From NCBI GenBank assembly GCA_963762615.1, contig CAVXLG010000017.1, forward strand, positions 310,001 through 374,000: a stretch of DNA of 64,000 bases, given 5' to 3'. Made by a program: the position numbers and the translations under genes. Each line of letters starts with the position of its first letter. Positions within the stretch are counted from its first letter, which is position 1. A model generated the notes under the pieces. That model ran no database searches, was not told the origin of the DNA, and saw only the letters and a program-made list of their open reading frames with translations. This stretch comes from PALSA-505 sp963762615. GTDB lineage: Bacteria; Actinomycetota; Actinomycetes; Streptosporangiales; Streptosporangiaceae. Below are positions 27,200-34,988 of the stretch, one piece after another.

Positions 27200-27276
27200 T
27201 GGTGGTCAGGGGCAGGATCGAACTGCCGACCTTCCGCTTTTCAGGCGGACGCTCATACCGACTGAGCTACCTGACC
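27200..27276 (-). tRNA. tRNA-Phe (GAA)
   Basis: Complete cloverleaf on the minus strand: acceptor GGTCAGG pairs with CCTGACC, anticodon stem CCGC/GCGG with loop CTGAAAA giving anticodon GAA, T-arm GGCAG TTCGATC CTGCC, discriminator A and an encoded CCA (27202-27200). It is the integration target of the three elements to its left; its 3' half is copied at 5245, 8768 and 11249. Confidence 0.95.
27201..27245 (+). repeat. att site copy 4 (within tRNA-Phe)
   Basis: The 45 bp shared by all four att copies, from the anticodon loop to the CCA end. Here it is part of the intact gene, so this is the element end that restores the tRNA. Confidence 0.85.
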
Positions 27277-27345
27277 TAGGCGGGACCCGACTCTCGCCTG
27301 GCGGCGCATCCCTCGCTGGGCCAAGGGGCACGCCGCCTGTCCCGG

Positions 27346-27420
27346 CGGTCCTGACGGGATTTGAACCCGCGACCTCCACCTTGACAGGGTGGCGAGCACT
27401 CCGAGCTGCTCTACAGGACC
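27346..27420 (-). tRNA. tRNA-Asp (GTC)
   Basis: Minus-strand cloverleaf: acceptor GGTCCTG pairs with CAGGACC, anticodon stem CCACC/GGTGG with loop CTGTCAA (anticodon GTC), T-loop TTCAAAT between GCGGG and CCCGT. Discriminator G; no encoded CCA. Confidence 0.94.
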
Positions 27421-27446
27421 TTCTGTCACCGACCGGCCGGCGACCG

Positions 27447-27519
27447 TGCCCCCAACGGGATTCGAACCCGTGCCGCCGCCTTGAAAGGGCGGTGTCCTAG
27501 GCCACTAGACGATGGGGGC
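27447..27519 (-). tRNA. tRNA-Glu (TTC)
   Basis: Minus-strand cloverleaf: acceptor GCCCCCA pairs with TGGGGGC, anticodon stem CCGCC/GGCGG with loop CTTTCAA (anticodon TTC), T-arm ACGGG TTCGAAT CCCGT. The order Glu-Asp-Phe in transcription direction is common in actinobacteria. 27520-27845 shows no further gene and should hold the promoter. Confidence 0.94.
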
Positions 27520-27845
27520 TTCGGCGGTCGTAGCCGCCGTCACCCCTGGCGCCCGCCGTCGGGAACCGTCTCAGCATAGGGGAGGAATACTGCGACGGCA
27601 AAGCGCGGCTCATGACCTCTGCTAGCGAGCAGACGGTAGCGCAAGGTAACGCTCCAAGCAAGATGATCACCTGGCGGACCCTTGCGAAGTGATGAGTAAT
27701 CCGACACGGTAGGCAACGTGGGCACGACGGCACGTAACACCCAGCGATTACTAACGTAACGCTGAGCCCCGCAACCGCATTCAGACAGTGAGAGACATAG
27801 CCTCCAGCGGAGCCCGCAGATGAGCTACAACACCAGGATCATGCC

Positions 27846-29618
27846 GTGCCAACGATGCCGCGGCCTTCAGGAGCTCGTTTAGGGCGCCAGGTGCCGCAGG
27901 AAGAGGAGCACAGGGGGACTTCGCGCGAAGCAGCGCAACGGGTGCTGGGGGGAACCGGGCAGTCATCCAGCCCGGGGTGGCCGACCACAGCACCCCCGCA
28001 ACAGCCTGCCGTAGCACTCCCGCAACAGCCCGCCGCAGCGCCCCAGCAACAGCCCGCCGTCGCCGAGAACGACCGCTCAGCCGCGTCGCGTGCACGCGCT
28101 GCAGTGGCGCGTGTGCGCGCGTCGGTTCAGGCGACGGGCCGAATGCCGCAGCCAGCATCCGCGGCACCTGACCTGATCCCGCCAGTCCTGGACGGCCAGC
28201 CGGTCCTGGACGGCCAGCCCGACCTCGGCGGCCAGCCGGTTCTGGACGGCCAGCCGGTCCTCGGCAGCCAGGCGATCCTGGACGGCCGGCCGGTCCGCGA
28301 CGGCCAGACCGTCCTCGGCGGCCAGGCAATCCTCGGCGGCCAGCCGGTCAGCGGACCGCGACCGCGCCCGCTGGACCGGCAGGCGTCCTACCGCGAGATC
28401 TTCGCGATCAGTGAGTTCCGGGCACTCTGGGGCGCCCAGGTGCTGTCCTACGTCGGCGACCAGTTCGCCCAGGTCGCGATCGCGATCCTCGTCTTCGACC
28501 GGACCGGTTCCCCGTTCCTGACCGCGCTCGCCTACGCCCTGACCTACCTGCCGCCGATCGTCGGCGGCCCGCTGCTGTCCGGGCTCGCCGACCTGTTCCC
28601 GCGCCGGCGCATCATGATTTCCTGCGACCTGATCCGGGCCCTCCTGGTCGCGGGGATGGCGGTGCCGCACGTCCCCTTCGCCGTATTGTGCGTCCTGCTC
28701 TTCGGCACCGTCCTGCTCGGCGCGCCATTCGCGTCGGCGCGGTCGGCATTGCTGCCCCAGGTGCTGCCCGGCGACAAGTTCGTCCTCGGCTCGGCGGTCG
28801 GGAACATCACCTACCAGGCGAGCCAGATCCTCGGCTTCGTGGCGGGCGCCGCGGTCGTGGCGGCACTCAACTCGTCTCGCACGCTCGCGCTCGACGCTCT
28901 CACGTTCGTGTTCTCCGCGCTGATCGTGGCGACCTGGGTCAAGCGGCGTCCCGCGCCGTACCGCGGGCACTCGCAGCGCCCCTCGCTCTGGGAGGTCGCA
29001 CGCGAAGGCGCAGTGCTCGTCTTCCGCAATCCGCTGCTGCGCTCGCTGGTGCTGTTCGGCTGGCTGGCCGGCTTCTACGTGATCCCCGAGGGCCTGGCCG
29101 TACCGTACGCGCACGCGCTGCACGGCAGCACGTTCGATGTCGGCCTGCTGATGGCCGCCATGCCGGTGGGCACGGTGATAGGCGCCTTTGCCGTCAGCCG
29201 GCTGGTGATCCCCTCGGCCCGGCTGCGGCTGATGGGCTGGATGGCCATGCTGTCCTGCGCCCCGCTCGTCTTCAGCGCCGCGCACCCGCCGCTCTGGGTG
29301 GTGCTCGTGCTCTGGACGGTGGCCGGGATCGGCGGCGCCTTCCAGATCGTCGCGGCAGCGGCGTTCGTGCAGAACGTGCCCGACCCGGACCGGGCGCGGG
29401 CTTTCGGCCTGGCCCAGTCCGGGCTGTTCGCCGCCCAGGGCCTCGGCATCCTGATCGGCGGCGCGGCCGCGCAGGCCATCGGCCCGCAGCTGGTCGTGGC
29501 GCTCGCCGGGCTCCTTGGCCTCACGTCCGCGACGGTGCTTGCCATCGGGTGGTCACGCCGGCGCGCGGAGCTGATGGCCTGCCCGGGGGGCCGTTCGGAA
29601 GCTCGACCAGGCTGCTAG
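27846..29618 (+). CDS. MFS transporter with repetitive N-terminal extension
   Basis: Up to 590 residues. The C-terminal 400 form a major facilitator protein of the MFS_3/enterobactin-exporter-like group: FRALWGAQVLSYVGDQFAQV, LTALAYALTYLPPIVGGPLL, SGLADLFPRRRIMISCDLIR and about 11-12 membrane helices to VVALAGLLGLTSATVLAIGW. Before it lie about 180 residues without membrane segments: a Pro/Gln-rich stretch and then about ten hexapeptides of the type VLDGQP (28183-28350). The GTG at 27846 is the longest start; in-frame starts exist before the MFS core, so the extension might be partly untranslated. Likely a drug or metabolite exporter. Confidence 0.8.
   Translation: MPTMPRPSGARLGRQVPQEEEHRGTSREAAQRVLGGTGQSSSPGWPTTAPPQQPAVALPQQPAAAPQQQPAVAENDRSAASRARAAVARVRASVQATGRMPQPASAAPDLIPPVLDGQPVLDGQPDLGGQPVLDGQPVLGSQAILDGRPVRDGQTVLGGQAILGGQPVSGPRPRPLDRQASYREIFAISEFRALWGAQVLSYVGDQFAQVAIAILVFDRTGSPFLTALAYALTYLPPIVGGPLLSGLADLFPRRRIMISCDLIRALLVAGMAVPHVPFAVLCVLLFGTVLLGAPFASARSALLPQVLPGDKFVLGSAVGNITYQASQILGFVAGAAVVAALNSSRTLALDALTFVFSALIVATWVKRRPAPYRGHSQRPSLWEVAREGAVLVFRNPLLRSLVLFGWLAGFYVIPEGLAVPYAHALHGSTFDVGLLMAAMPVGTVIGAFAVSRLVIPSARLRLMGWMAMLSCAPLVFSAAHPPLWVVLVLWTVAGIGGAFQIVAAAAFVQNVPDPDRARAFGLAQSGLFAAQGLGILIGGAAAQAIGPQLVVALAGLLGLTSATVLAIGWSRRRAELMACPGGRSEARPGC
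28183..28350 (+). repeat. 18-bp tandem repeats inside the MFS gene
   Basis: About nine to ten degenerate copies of an 18-bp unit, GTCCTGGACGGCCAGCCG, encoding VLDGQP-type hexapeptides. The reading frame is kept throughout. Confidence 0.75.
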
Positions 29619-29868
29619 CTAGCTGCTTCGCTTCTTATTCACCAAGCCCTCCACGATGGACTCTTTGTCACCCTCTTCAGGCACGACCGCCCAGGCGGCC
29701 ACGTACAGCAAGGCGCCGAAGCCTCCGAAGATCGTCAGCACGGCGAATGCCAGCCGGATCGAGGGTGACGTCGATGCCGAAGTAATCAGCCAGGCCGGCG
29801 CACACGCCGGCCACGATGCGGCCCTCGCGTCGCCGGCTGAGCCGCTTGGCTCCGTTCATGGTGTTCAT
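29619..29868 (-). pseudogene. PspC-domain membrane protein, one frame break
   Basis: About 82 residues. ATG 29868 has GGGGAT upstream. The start KRLSRRREGRIVAGVCAGLA and DYFGIDVTL is the conserved PspC domain. Then one extra base near 29764 shifts the frame; the other frame continues IRLAFAVLTIFGGFGALLYV, AAWAVVPEEGDKESIVEGL to TAG at 29619. Such small PspC proteins are stress-response membrane proteins with one hydrophobic hairpin. The 3' part is fully conserved, so sequence error is likely. Convergent with the MFS gene, whose stop abuts. Confidence 0.75.
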
Positions 29869-29965
29869 ATCCCCGATCATGCTCCTCCCCGCCCGGACCT
29901 CACGCCCGGGGTGGCCGGTGCATACCCTGAGCACAGGGCACGCTTGCCACTGAGAGGAACCGCCG

Positions 29966-31204
29966 ATGCCGCCGAACCCCGGATCCGACGCCTCGCCCGG
30001 ACCCGCAGCCTCGTCCCGACCGGCTGGCCACGCAGGCCGCGGAGGTAACGAGGGCGCGGACCTGCTCCGCATCGAGGGCCAGCTGACCGAGGAGGAACGG
30101 CTGGTCCGCGACACCGTTCGCGACTTCGCCGCCGAGCGGGCGGCACCGTATGTCGCGGACTGGTTCGAGGCGGGCACGCTGCCCCGCGAGCTCGCCCCCG
30201 AACTCGGCAAGCTCGGCATGCTCGGCATGCACCTGACCGGATACGGCTGCGCGGGCATGGGACCGGTGGCCTACGGCATCGCCTGCCGGGAGCTCGAAGC
30301 CTGCGATTCGGGCCTGCGCAGCCTGGTATCGGTGCAGGGCTCGCTGGCTATGTACCCGATCTGGCGGTACGGCTCGGAGGAGCAGAAACAGGAGTGGCTG
30401 CCGCGGATGGCCACCGGCGACGTGGTCGGGTGCTTCGGGCTCACCGAGCCCGATCAGGGCAGCGACCCCGGGAACATGAGAACCAAGGCCATACCGAACG
30501 GCTCAGGGTGGACTCTCTCGGGCACCAAAATGTGGATCACCAATGGATCCGTCGCAGACCTCGCGGTGATCTGGGCCGGCACGGAGCAAGGAATCCGGGG
30601 TTTCCTCGTGCCTCGCGGGGCGCGTGGTTTCACCGCCAGCAACATCCACAAGAAGCTGTCGCTGCGCGCCTCGGTCACCTCCGAGCTGCACTTTGACGAC
30701 GTGAAGCTGCCCGCCGACGCGGTACTGCCCGGTGTGACCGGGCTGAAGGGACCGTTGTCGTGCCTGACCGAGGCGCGGTTCGGCATCGTGTGGGGGGTCA
30801 CCGGCGCGGCCAGGACCTGCTTTGAGGCCGCGGCAGAGTACGCGCGTACCCGCGAGCAGTTCGGCCGGCCGATCGGCGGCTTCCAGCTCACCCAGTCCAA
30901 GCTGGCCTGGATGCTGGCGGACCTGTCGAGGGCGCAGCTACTCGCCCTGCACCTGGGCAGGCTCAAGGAGGACGGCTCGCTCAGCCCAACGCAGGTCAGC
31001 CTGGGCAAGATGGCCAACGTCCGGACGGCCATCGAGATCGCCCGGCAGGCGCGGACCATTCTCGGCGCGAACGGCGTGACGCTGGAGTACCCGGTGATCA
31101 GGCACGCCGCTAACCTGGAATCCGTGCTCACCTACGAGGGCACCGAGGAAATCCACGCGCTTGCCCTCGGCCAGGCGATCACGGGGCTGTCCGCGTACCG
31201 GTAG
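29966..31204 (+). CDS. gcdH: Glutaryl-CoA dehydrogenase-like acyl-CoA dehydrogenase
   Basis: 412 residues. This FAD flavoprotein family oxidises acyl-CoA; the glutaryl-CoA branch also decarboxylates to crotonyl-CoA in lysine and tryptophan breakdown. Features: GCFGLTEPDQGSDPGNM (FAD/substrate-binding), LSGTKMWITNGSVADLAVIW, RTREQFGRPIGGFQLTQSKL, and the C-terminal LTYEGTEEIHALALGQAITG with the catalytic Glu in YEGT. The LRSLVSVQGSLAMYPI block and the C-terminus fit glutaryl-CoA dehydrogenases best. The first 35 residues are a variable Pro/Gly-rich extension and the true start may be later. Chromosomal gene just before tRNA-Lys. Confidence 0.88.
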   Translation: MPPNPGSDASPGPAASSRPAGHAGRGGNEGADLLRIEGQLTEEERLVRDTVRDFAAERAAPYVADWFEAGTLPRELAPELGKLGMLGMHLTGYGCAGMGPVAYGIACRELEACDSGLRSLVSVQGSLAMYPIWRYGSEEQKQEWLPRMATGDVVGCFGLTEPDQGSDPGNMRTKAIPNGSGWTLSGTKMWITNGSVADLAVIWAGTEQGIRGFLVPRGARGFTASNIHKKLSLRASVTSELHFDDVKLPADAVLPGVTGLKGPLSCLTEARFGIVWGVTGAARTCFEAAAEYARTREQFGRPIGGFQLTQSKLAWMLADLSRAQLLALHLGRLKEDGSLSPTQVSLGKMANVRTAIEIARQARTILGANGVTLEYPVIRHAANLESVLTYEGTEEIHALALGQAITGLSAYR

Positions 31205-31387
31205 CTGCTGCGCGGGCGCTACCCGGGTCCCGCAGACGGCCCGGGCAGCGCACCGCCGGGGACCGCGCACGGTCGCGGCGCACAGCCGGGAGCCACGCCT
31301 TGCCGGGCAGCGCGCAGCCGGGGCAGCGGATGGCCAGCGAAATGGGTACGCTTCCTCCGCGGAGGTGCCGGCTGGCCGGCACCGCCG

Positions 31388-31459
31388 GGGGCGTTAGCTC
31401 AATGGCAGAGCAGCGGGCTTTTAACCCGTGGGTTCAGGGTTCGACCCCCTGGCGCCCCA
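31388..31459 (+). tRNA. tRNA-Lys (TTT)
   Basis: Acceptor GGGGCGT pairs with GCGCCCC, D-arm GCTC...GAGC, anticodon loop CTTTTAA (anticodon TTT), T-arm CAGGG TTCGACC CCCTG, discriminator A. Its 3' half is repeated at 52525-52564, so this gene is the integration site of the 21-kb island. Confidence 0.95.
31418..31457 (+). repeat. attL of the tRNA-Lys island
   Basis: 40 bp from the anticodon loop to the acceptor stem of tRNA-Lys, identical to 52525-52564. The intact tRNA is at this end, next to the integrase. Confidence 0.85.
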
Positions 31460-31490
31460 CCTGCAGGAACTTAGCTCGGAAGCGAAGACA

Positions 31491-31513
31491 CGTGGAATGG
31501 TTTGTGGAATGAG
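31491..31513 (+). repeat. Arm-type repeat of the tRNA-Lys island, left
   Basis: Two copies of GTGGAATG, 12 bp apart, in a 23-bp block that recurs with two mismatches at 52411-52433. It lies between attL and the integrase start. Confidence 0.6.
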
Positions 31514-31540
31514 TTCCTACTAGCGGATTATCGTTACCGC

Positions 31541-33076
31541 ATGCGCCATGCCAGGACCGGACACATAGAGCAACTGCCGAGCGGGTCCTATCGCGCGCAC
31601 GTCTACGCGGGCGCCGACCCGCTGACAGGCAAAGCGATCTACCTCAGGGGGACCGCGAAGACCGCCGGACAGGCGCAGATAGAGCTGGGCCGCCTGCTCG
31701 ATCAGGCTGCCGTCGGGAAACAGCCGGAGCTGGGCGTCACGGTTGGCGAGCTACTCGATCAGTACATGCAGGTAGCGGAGCTCGACGTGTCCACCCGGGA
31801 GAGCTACGAGGGTTACATCCGGCGTACCATCGGGCCAGTTCTCGGCGGCAAGCAGCTGCGCAAGGTCCGCGGACCGATGCTCGACACCTTCTACGCCAGG
31901 CTGCGGCGCTGCAGTGATCTTTCATGCACGGGCCGGGCTTTTACCGAGCACCGCAACCTCCCCATGCTGGCCGTCCAGCTTGACGACCGTCGCCCGGCTT
32001 GGCAGCAGATCGCTGACACGATCAGTGGGGCGGTCGGCGCGGGGCACCTCATGCCTGGTGACAGCCTGCCGTCGGTTCGTGAGCTCGCCTCCCATCAGGA
32101 CCTGCGGATCGCGACGCTGCAGCACGCCTTCGCGGTGCTCGCCAAAGATGGAATCATCACCGTCCGGCAGGGGCGCCGGGCAGTTGTCGCGGGCCAAGGG
32201 GGTTCAACACCCTTGGGGCGCAACCGTGCTGGCGACACCAGTCATGATTGCGCCAAAGCCGGATGTCAGCCCCACCAGTGCAGGCCGATGTCCCCCAAGA
32301 CGATCCGGAACATCCACGCGATTCTGTCAGGTGCCTTCTCGTGCGCCGTGCGCTGGGAATGGATCGACCGCAACCCGGCTGCCTCCGCCAAGCCTCCCAA
32401 GGCCCGGTACCGTCCCCCGTCCTCGCCCAGCCCCGCCGACGTTGCAGCCGTCATCACTGCAGCCCGGGAATCCGGTCTGGATCTGCTCGCGCTGTACCTT
32501 TGGCTGGCGGCCATCACTGGCGCCCGCCGAGGTGAACTGTGCGCCTTGCAGTGGTCCGATATCGACCTGGAAGCCCGTGTCGTGCACGTCGCATCGGGGT
32601 ATCTCGTGCGCTCAGGACAGAAGCTGCGTAAAGACACCAAGACGCACCAGGACCGTAGCCTGGCCGTCGACCGGGTTACCTGCGAGCTACTCCGGGAGCA
32701 GAAAGATCGCATCGAAGCGCAGCTGGCTGGCATCGGCCTGAGCCTCGATCCATCGGCATACGTGTTCTCCAATGACCCTGCCGGAGCCATCCCGTGGAAT
32801 CCCGACTGGGCAACGCACAAGGTGTCCGATCTGGCTACAGAGGCGGGCGTCAGGCTGAACGTCAAGGCTCTGCGCCACTACACGGCCAGCCAGCTGCTCG
32901 CGGGCGGAATCGACCTCCGCAACACAGCCGCCCGGCTCGGCCACGGCAGCGGAGGCGCCACCACCCTGCGCCACTACGCTGACCCTGTATCTGAAGTCGA
33001 CCGGCGCGCCGCGGCCTATCTCGCCCAGCTCACCGCACCATCGACCGAGCCCTCCACCGCCGCGACGTCGCAATAG
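31541..33076 (+). CDS. int: Tyrosine recombinase with inserted GntR-type winged helix
   Basis: About 511 residues from ATG 31541 (a TTG further upstream overlaps the arm repeat). Core-binding domain: VTVGELLDQYMQVAELDVST. Then, at about residues 140-220, comes a GntR-like DNA-binding module: PAWQQIADTISGAVGAGHLM, PGDSLPSVRELASHQDLRI, VLAKDGIITVRQGRRAVVAG. The core-binding part resumes (CAKAGCQPHQCRPMSPKTIR, FSCAVRWEWIDRNPA), then the catalytic domain: Arg in TGARRGELCAL, KALRHYTASQLL (Lys where His is usual), His in RLGHGSG, Tyr in LRHYADP. It integrates the island into tRNA-Lys. The inserted winged helix may add a regulatory or arm-binding function. Confidence 0.9.
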   Translation: MRHARTGHIEQLPSGSYRAHVYAGADPLTGKAIYLRGTAKTAGQAQIELGRLLDQAAVGKQPELGVTVGELLDQYMQVAELDVSTRESYEGYIRRTIGPVLGGKQLRKVRGPMLDTFYARLRRCSDLSCTGRAFTEHRNLPMLAVQLDDRRPAWQQIADTISGAVGAGHLMPGDSLPSVRELASHQDLRIATLQHAFAVLAKDGIITVRQGRRAVVAGQGGSTPLGRNRAGDTSHDCAKAGCQPHQCRPMSPKTIRNIHAILSGAFSCAVRWEWIDRNPAASAKPPKARYRPPSSPSPADVAAVITAARESGLDLLALYLWLAAITGARRGELCALQWSDIDLEARVVHVASGYLVRSGQKLRKDTKTHQDRSLAVDRVTCELLREQKDRIEAQLAGIGLSLDPSAYVFSNDPAGAIPWNPDWATHKVSDLATEAGVRLNVKALRHYTASQLLAGGIDLRNTAARLGHGSGGATTLRHYADPVSEVDRRAAAYLAQLTAPSTEPSTAATSQ

Positions 33077-33434
33077 CCAAGGCATGCCGACATCGCCGAC
33101 AAGCGCACTTCCGGCGTCGAGCGTTCAACGGCCCACTTGAATCACTCAGTTCGAGAGGACAGGTCTGCCCGGCGTTGATCCGGTGCGTGCACCGGCTTCA
33201 GATCGCGTCGTCGGGGAATCGAAGGGACGATCTACGCATTACGAGAGGCCCGCGAAGCCGCCCCAGTGGCTCTACCAGCACAAATCCCCGTGCTGAACGC
33301 TCAGATTGCCCGGTTCGCACAGAGTGCTACACGGATCTCAATCCAGATTATTCCACGGCCGGGCCGTCGGTAGTCACACACAGTGGCGCCTAGAGCTGCT
33401 CAGCGACGGTCCTAGGGTCTAGTTTGCCGGTCTC

Positions 33435-33707
33435 GTGGACTGGGCGAATTCAAACGGTCAGCACAACGCCTCGGCGAGTCGAGAGGTTCTCGATGAGCTG
33501 AGGAGGATGCGGACGCGTGCGCATCCGACAGTGGAGCAGCGGCAGCTGGCGTTGCGGCTGATGGCCCGGGGCCTGTCGCTGCGGGAGATCGTTCCGTACG
33601 TGGGCTGCTCGCGTCAGGGCGTCGCGCTGATCGTGCGCTGCGCCCCGCGGCGGCCGGTGCCTCAAGACGGTTGGTGTCGGGCCGGGGTAGCGCCCACTGT
33701 CAGGTGA
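33435..33707 (+). CDS. Short helix-turn-helix protein, possibly a transposase remnant
   Basis: 90 residues from GTG 33435. The middle, RRMRTRAHPTVEQRQLALRL and MARGLSLREIVPYVGCSRQG, is a homeodomain-like helix-turn-helix as found at the start of many IS transposases. No catalytic domain follows. It could be a truncated transposase or a small DNA-binding protein. A clear RBS is not visible, so translation is not sure. Confidence 0.4.
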   Translation: MDWANSNGQHNASASREVLDELRRMRTRAHPTVEQRQLALRLMARGLSLREIVPYVGCSRQGVALIVRCAPRRPVPQDGWCRAGVAPTVR

Positions 33708-33840
33708 CGAACAGCAGTCCGGTCACCGCGCCCGCAGAGCCGACGGTCGCCGCGAAAAGATCCGGTAGGTCCCAGGCACAGCAGCAGCTGGCGATGCAGG
33801 CGGTAAACTTGCGAATGAACTCCCAAAGTAGCATCTTTAG

Positions 33841-33869
33841 TTGACAAACTTGCAAGTTCCTGCTACCTT
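33841..33869 (+). promoter_or_regulatory. Sigma-70-type promoter with palindromic spacer
   Basis: TTGACA (33841-33846), a 17-bp spacer and TACCTT (33864-33869). The spacer begins with the perfect 12-bp palindrome AACTTGCAAGTT (33847-33858), a good operator candidate. The ATG of the antitoxin-domain gene is 31 bp after the -10. Autoregulation by that product is a reasonable guess. Confidence 0.65.
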
Positions 33870-33900
33870 GCGGGTAGACACCGATGATCAAGAGGTTGAC

Positions 33901-34566
33901 ATGACCACCGCGATGCCCGCTGCCGCAAGCGCGATCGGCTCCCAGATTGATGAGGCCTTCCTTGCCGAGGGCTTGCAGGAAGTATTGCCACCCATGCTCG
34001 TCGGAGCGACTGACCAGGCGCAGGAGGTCGTTCCGCATGCAACCCGTGACAGAGAGAGCGAAGCAGAGCAGTCAGCCCTGCCCACCTTTGCCGCGGCGCT
34101 TGGCGCTGCTGCTGCCGGGGCCGTCTCCACGGCACTGATTGAGTGGCTCATCCGCCACCGGGAACGGCCGATCCTGCGGTCACTTCCTAACTGGCTTCGC
34201 CCTTCAGTCGCGCCGACTGCGCAGCCTGTCGTGGTAACGCTCACAGACTTTGCCAACAGCCGCAGCCGCTACGTCCGCCTGGTGGAGAGCGGTGCACCTG
34301 TCTTGATCAGCCGTCACGGGACGGTCGTAGCTGCGGTGATCCCGGTTGAACCCGGTGCGTACGAGGAAGCAGTCTATCCAGACGCCGCGCGGCGCCGGCG
34401 TACGCAGCGACTCGAACGGCGTGAACTGGCGCCCAGCGCTAACGCATTGAGTAACGAGCAGCTAGCAGAGATCGAGTCGGCTGACGACTCAAGTGTCGCT
34501 GCCCGATACGGAGTAGATACAGCTGGCTGGGAGCTGCTCAATCCGACTGCCCCGGCAGAGGCGTGA
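33901..34566 (+). CDS. Phd/YefM-like antitoxin-domain protein with hydrophobic N-terminal part
   Basis: 221 residues from ATG 33901 (AGAGG upstream). The first half is acidic and contains one Ala-rich hydrophobic stretch (FAAALGAAAAGAVSTALIEW) that may be a membrane segment. The second half carries a Phd/YefM-like module: VVVTLTDFANSRSRYVRLVE, SGAPVLISRHGTVVAAVIPV. This is the short beta-alpha antitoxin fold that binds DNA and a toxin. A C-terminal tail (LSNEQLAEIESADDSSVAAR) follows. The stop overlaps the start of the next gene (GTGA). Classical Phd proteins are 80-90 residues, so this one is much longer. The toxin-antitoxin role is inferred. Confidence 0.6.
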   Translation: MTTAMPAAASAIGSQIDEAFLAEGLQEVLPPMLVGATDQAQEVVPHATRDRESEAEQSALPTFAAALGAAAAGAVSTALIEWLIRHRERPILRSLPNWLRPSVAPTAQPVVVTLTDFANSRSRYVRLVESGAPVLISRHGTVVAAVIPVEPGAYEEAVYPDAARRRRTQRLERRELAPSANALSNEQLAEIESADDSSVAARYGVDTAGWELLNPTAPAEA

Positions 34567-34928
34567 GGTCCCCTGTGGCTGATCCGCAATTGCGGTACAA
34601 AGTGGATCTCGGGGATCCGCATGATCCGCGCGCACCCCGACATGCGGTCCGCGCGCTCGAAGACGTTTCCGTGAGAACCGCGATTGAGAACTACCTCGAG
34701 CTAACAGGCGTACTTATCAACCGCCGCAATCCACGCGGTTGGTTCTTCTGGTTAGACCCCGTCTCAACTACGGTATTCATTGCTCGTTGCAGCGACCCCC
34801 CGGCGCCTAATGCGCCAGACGATAAGTGGCAGCCCTGGCATTACTTCGTCGAGGCCGAGGTAGCCGAGCAGGAAGGTCGCGCGACCGCCACCGATTTCTA
34901 CCACGAGGACTTTCTGTCGATTTCATGA
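34563..34928 (+). CDS. Unknown protein coupled to the antitoxin-domain gene
   Basis: 121 residues from GTG 34563, overlapping the upstream stop (GTG 34575 is an alternative). Soluble, mildly acidic: RYKVDLGDPHDPRAPRHAVR, TAIENYLELTGVLINRRNPR, GWFFWLDPVSTTVFIARCSD, WHYFVEAEVAEQEGRATATD. I recognise no family. Position after an antitoxin-domain gene and strict coupling suggest a partner, perhaps a toxin or a sensor; no RNase or other toxin motif is visible. Confidence 0.55.
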   Translation: MRSPVADPQLRYKVDLGDPHDPRAPRHAVRALEDVSVRTAIENYLELTGVLINRRNPRGWFFWLDPVSTTVFIARCSDPPAPNAPDDKWQPWHYFVEAEVAEQEGRATATDFYHEDFLSIS

Positions 34929-34988
34929 CTCAAGGCCCGATCATCAAGGACACAGTCGATTTGGTGGGATCATTGACCCGTTGGGAGT

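Larger units (their letters stand above)
11249..27245. mobile_element. AICE-like integrative element in tRNA-Phe (element 3)
   Basis: Bounded by att copy 3 and the tRNA-Phe gene itself. It has the actinomycete integrative and conjugative element gene set in usual order: regulator, SCO3933-like protein, small membrane proteins, DUF932, an FtsK/TraB-like ATPase, RepSA, Xis, Int. The left third (11.3-17.7 kb) is cargo: a glycine-rich repeat protein, an RCC1-repeat protein, a VOC protein and a secreted protein. Many core genes carry frame breaks. The left end bears arm repeat D, not C, so the two ends may come from different elements. Confidence 0.8.

Noticed and set aside
27497..27740. Minus-strand frames upstream of tRNA-Glu
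   Set aside because: They overlap the tRNA gene and lack coding character; the region is more likely promoter.
33901..34928. A standard Phd/Doc module
   Set aside because: The partner shows no Fic/Doc motif (HPFxxGNG) and the first protein is far longer than Phd; kept as an unassigned pair.
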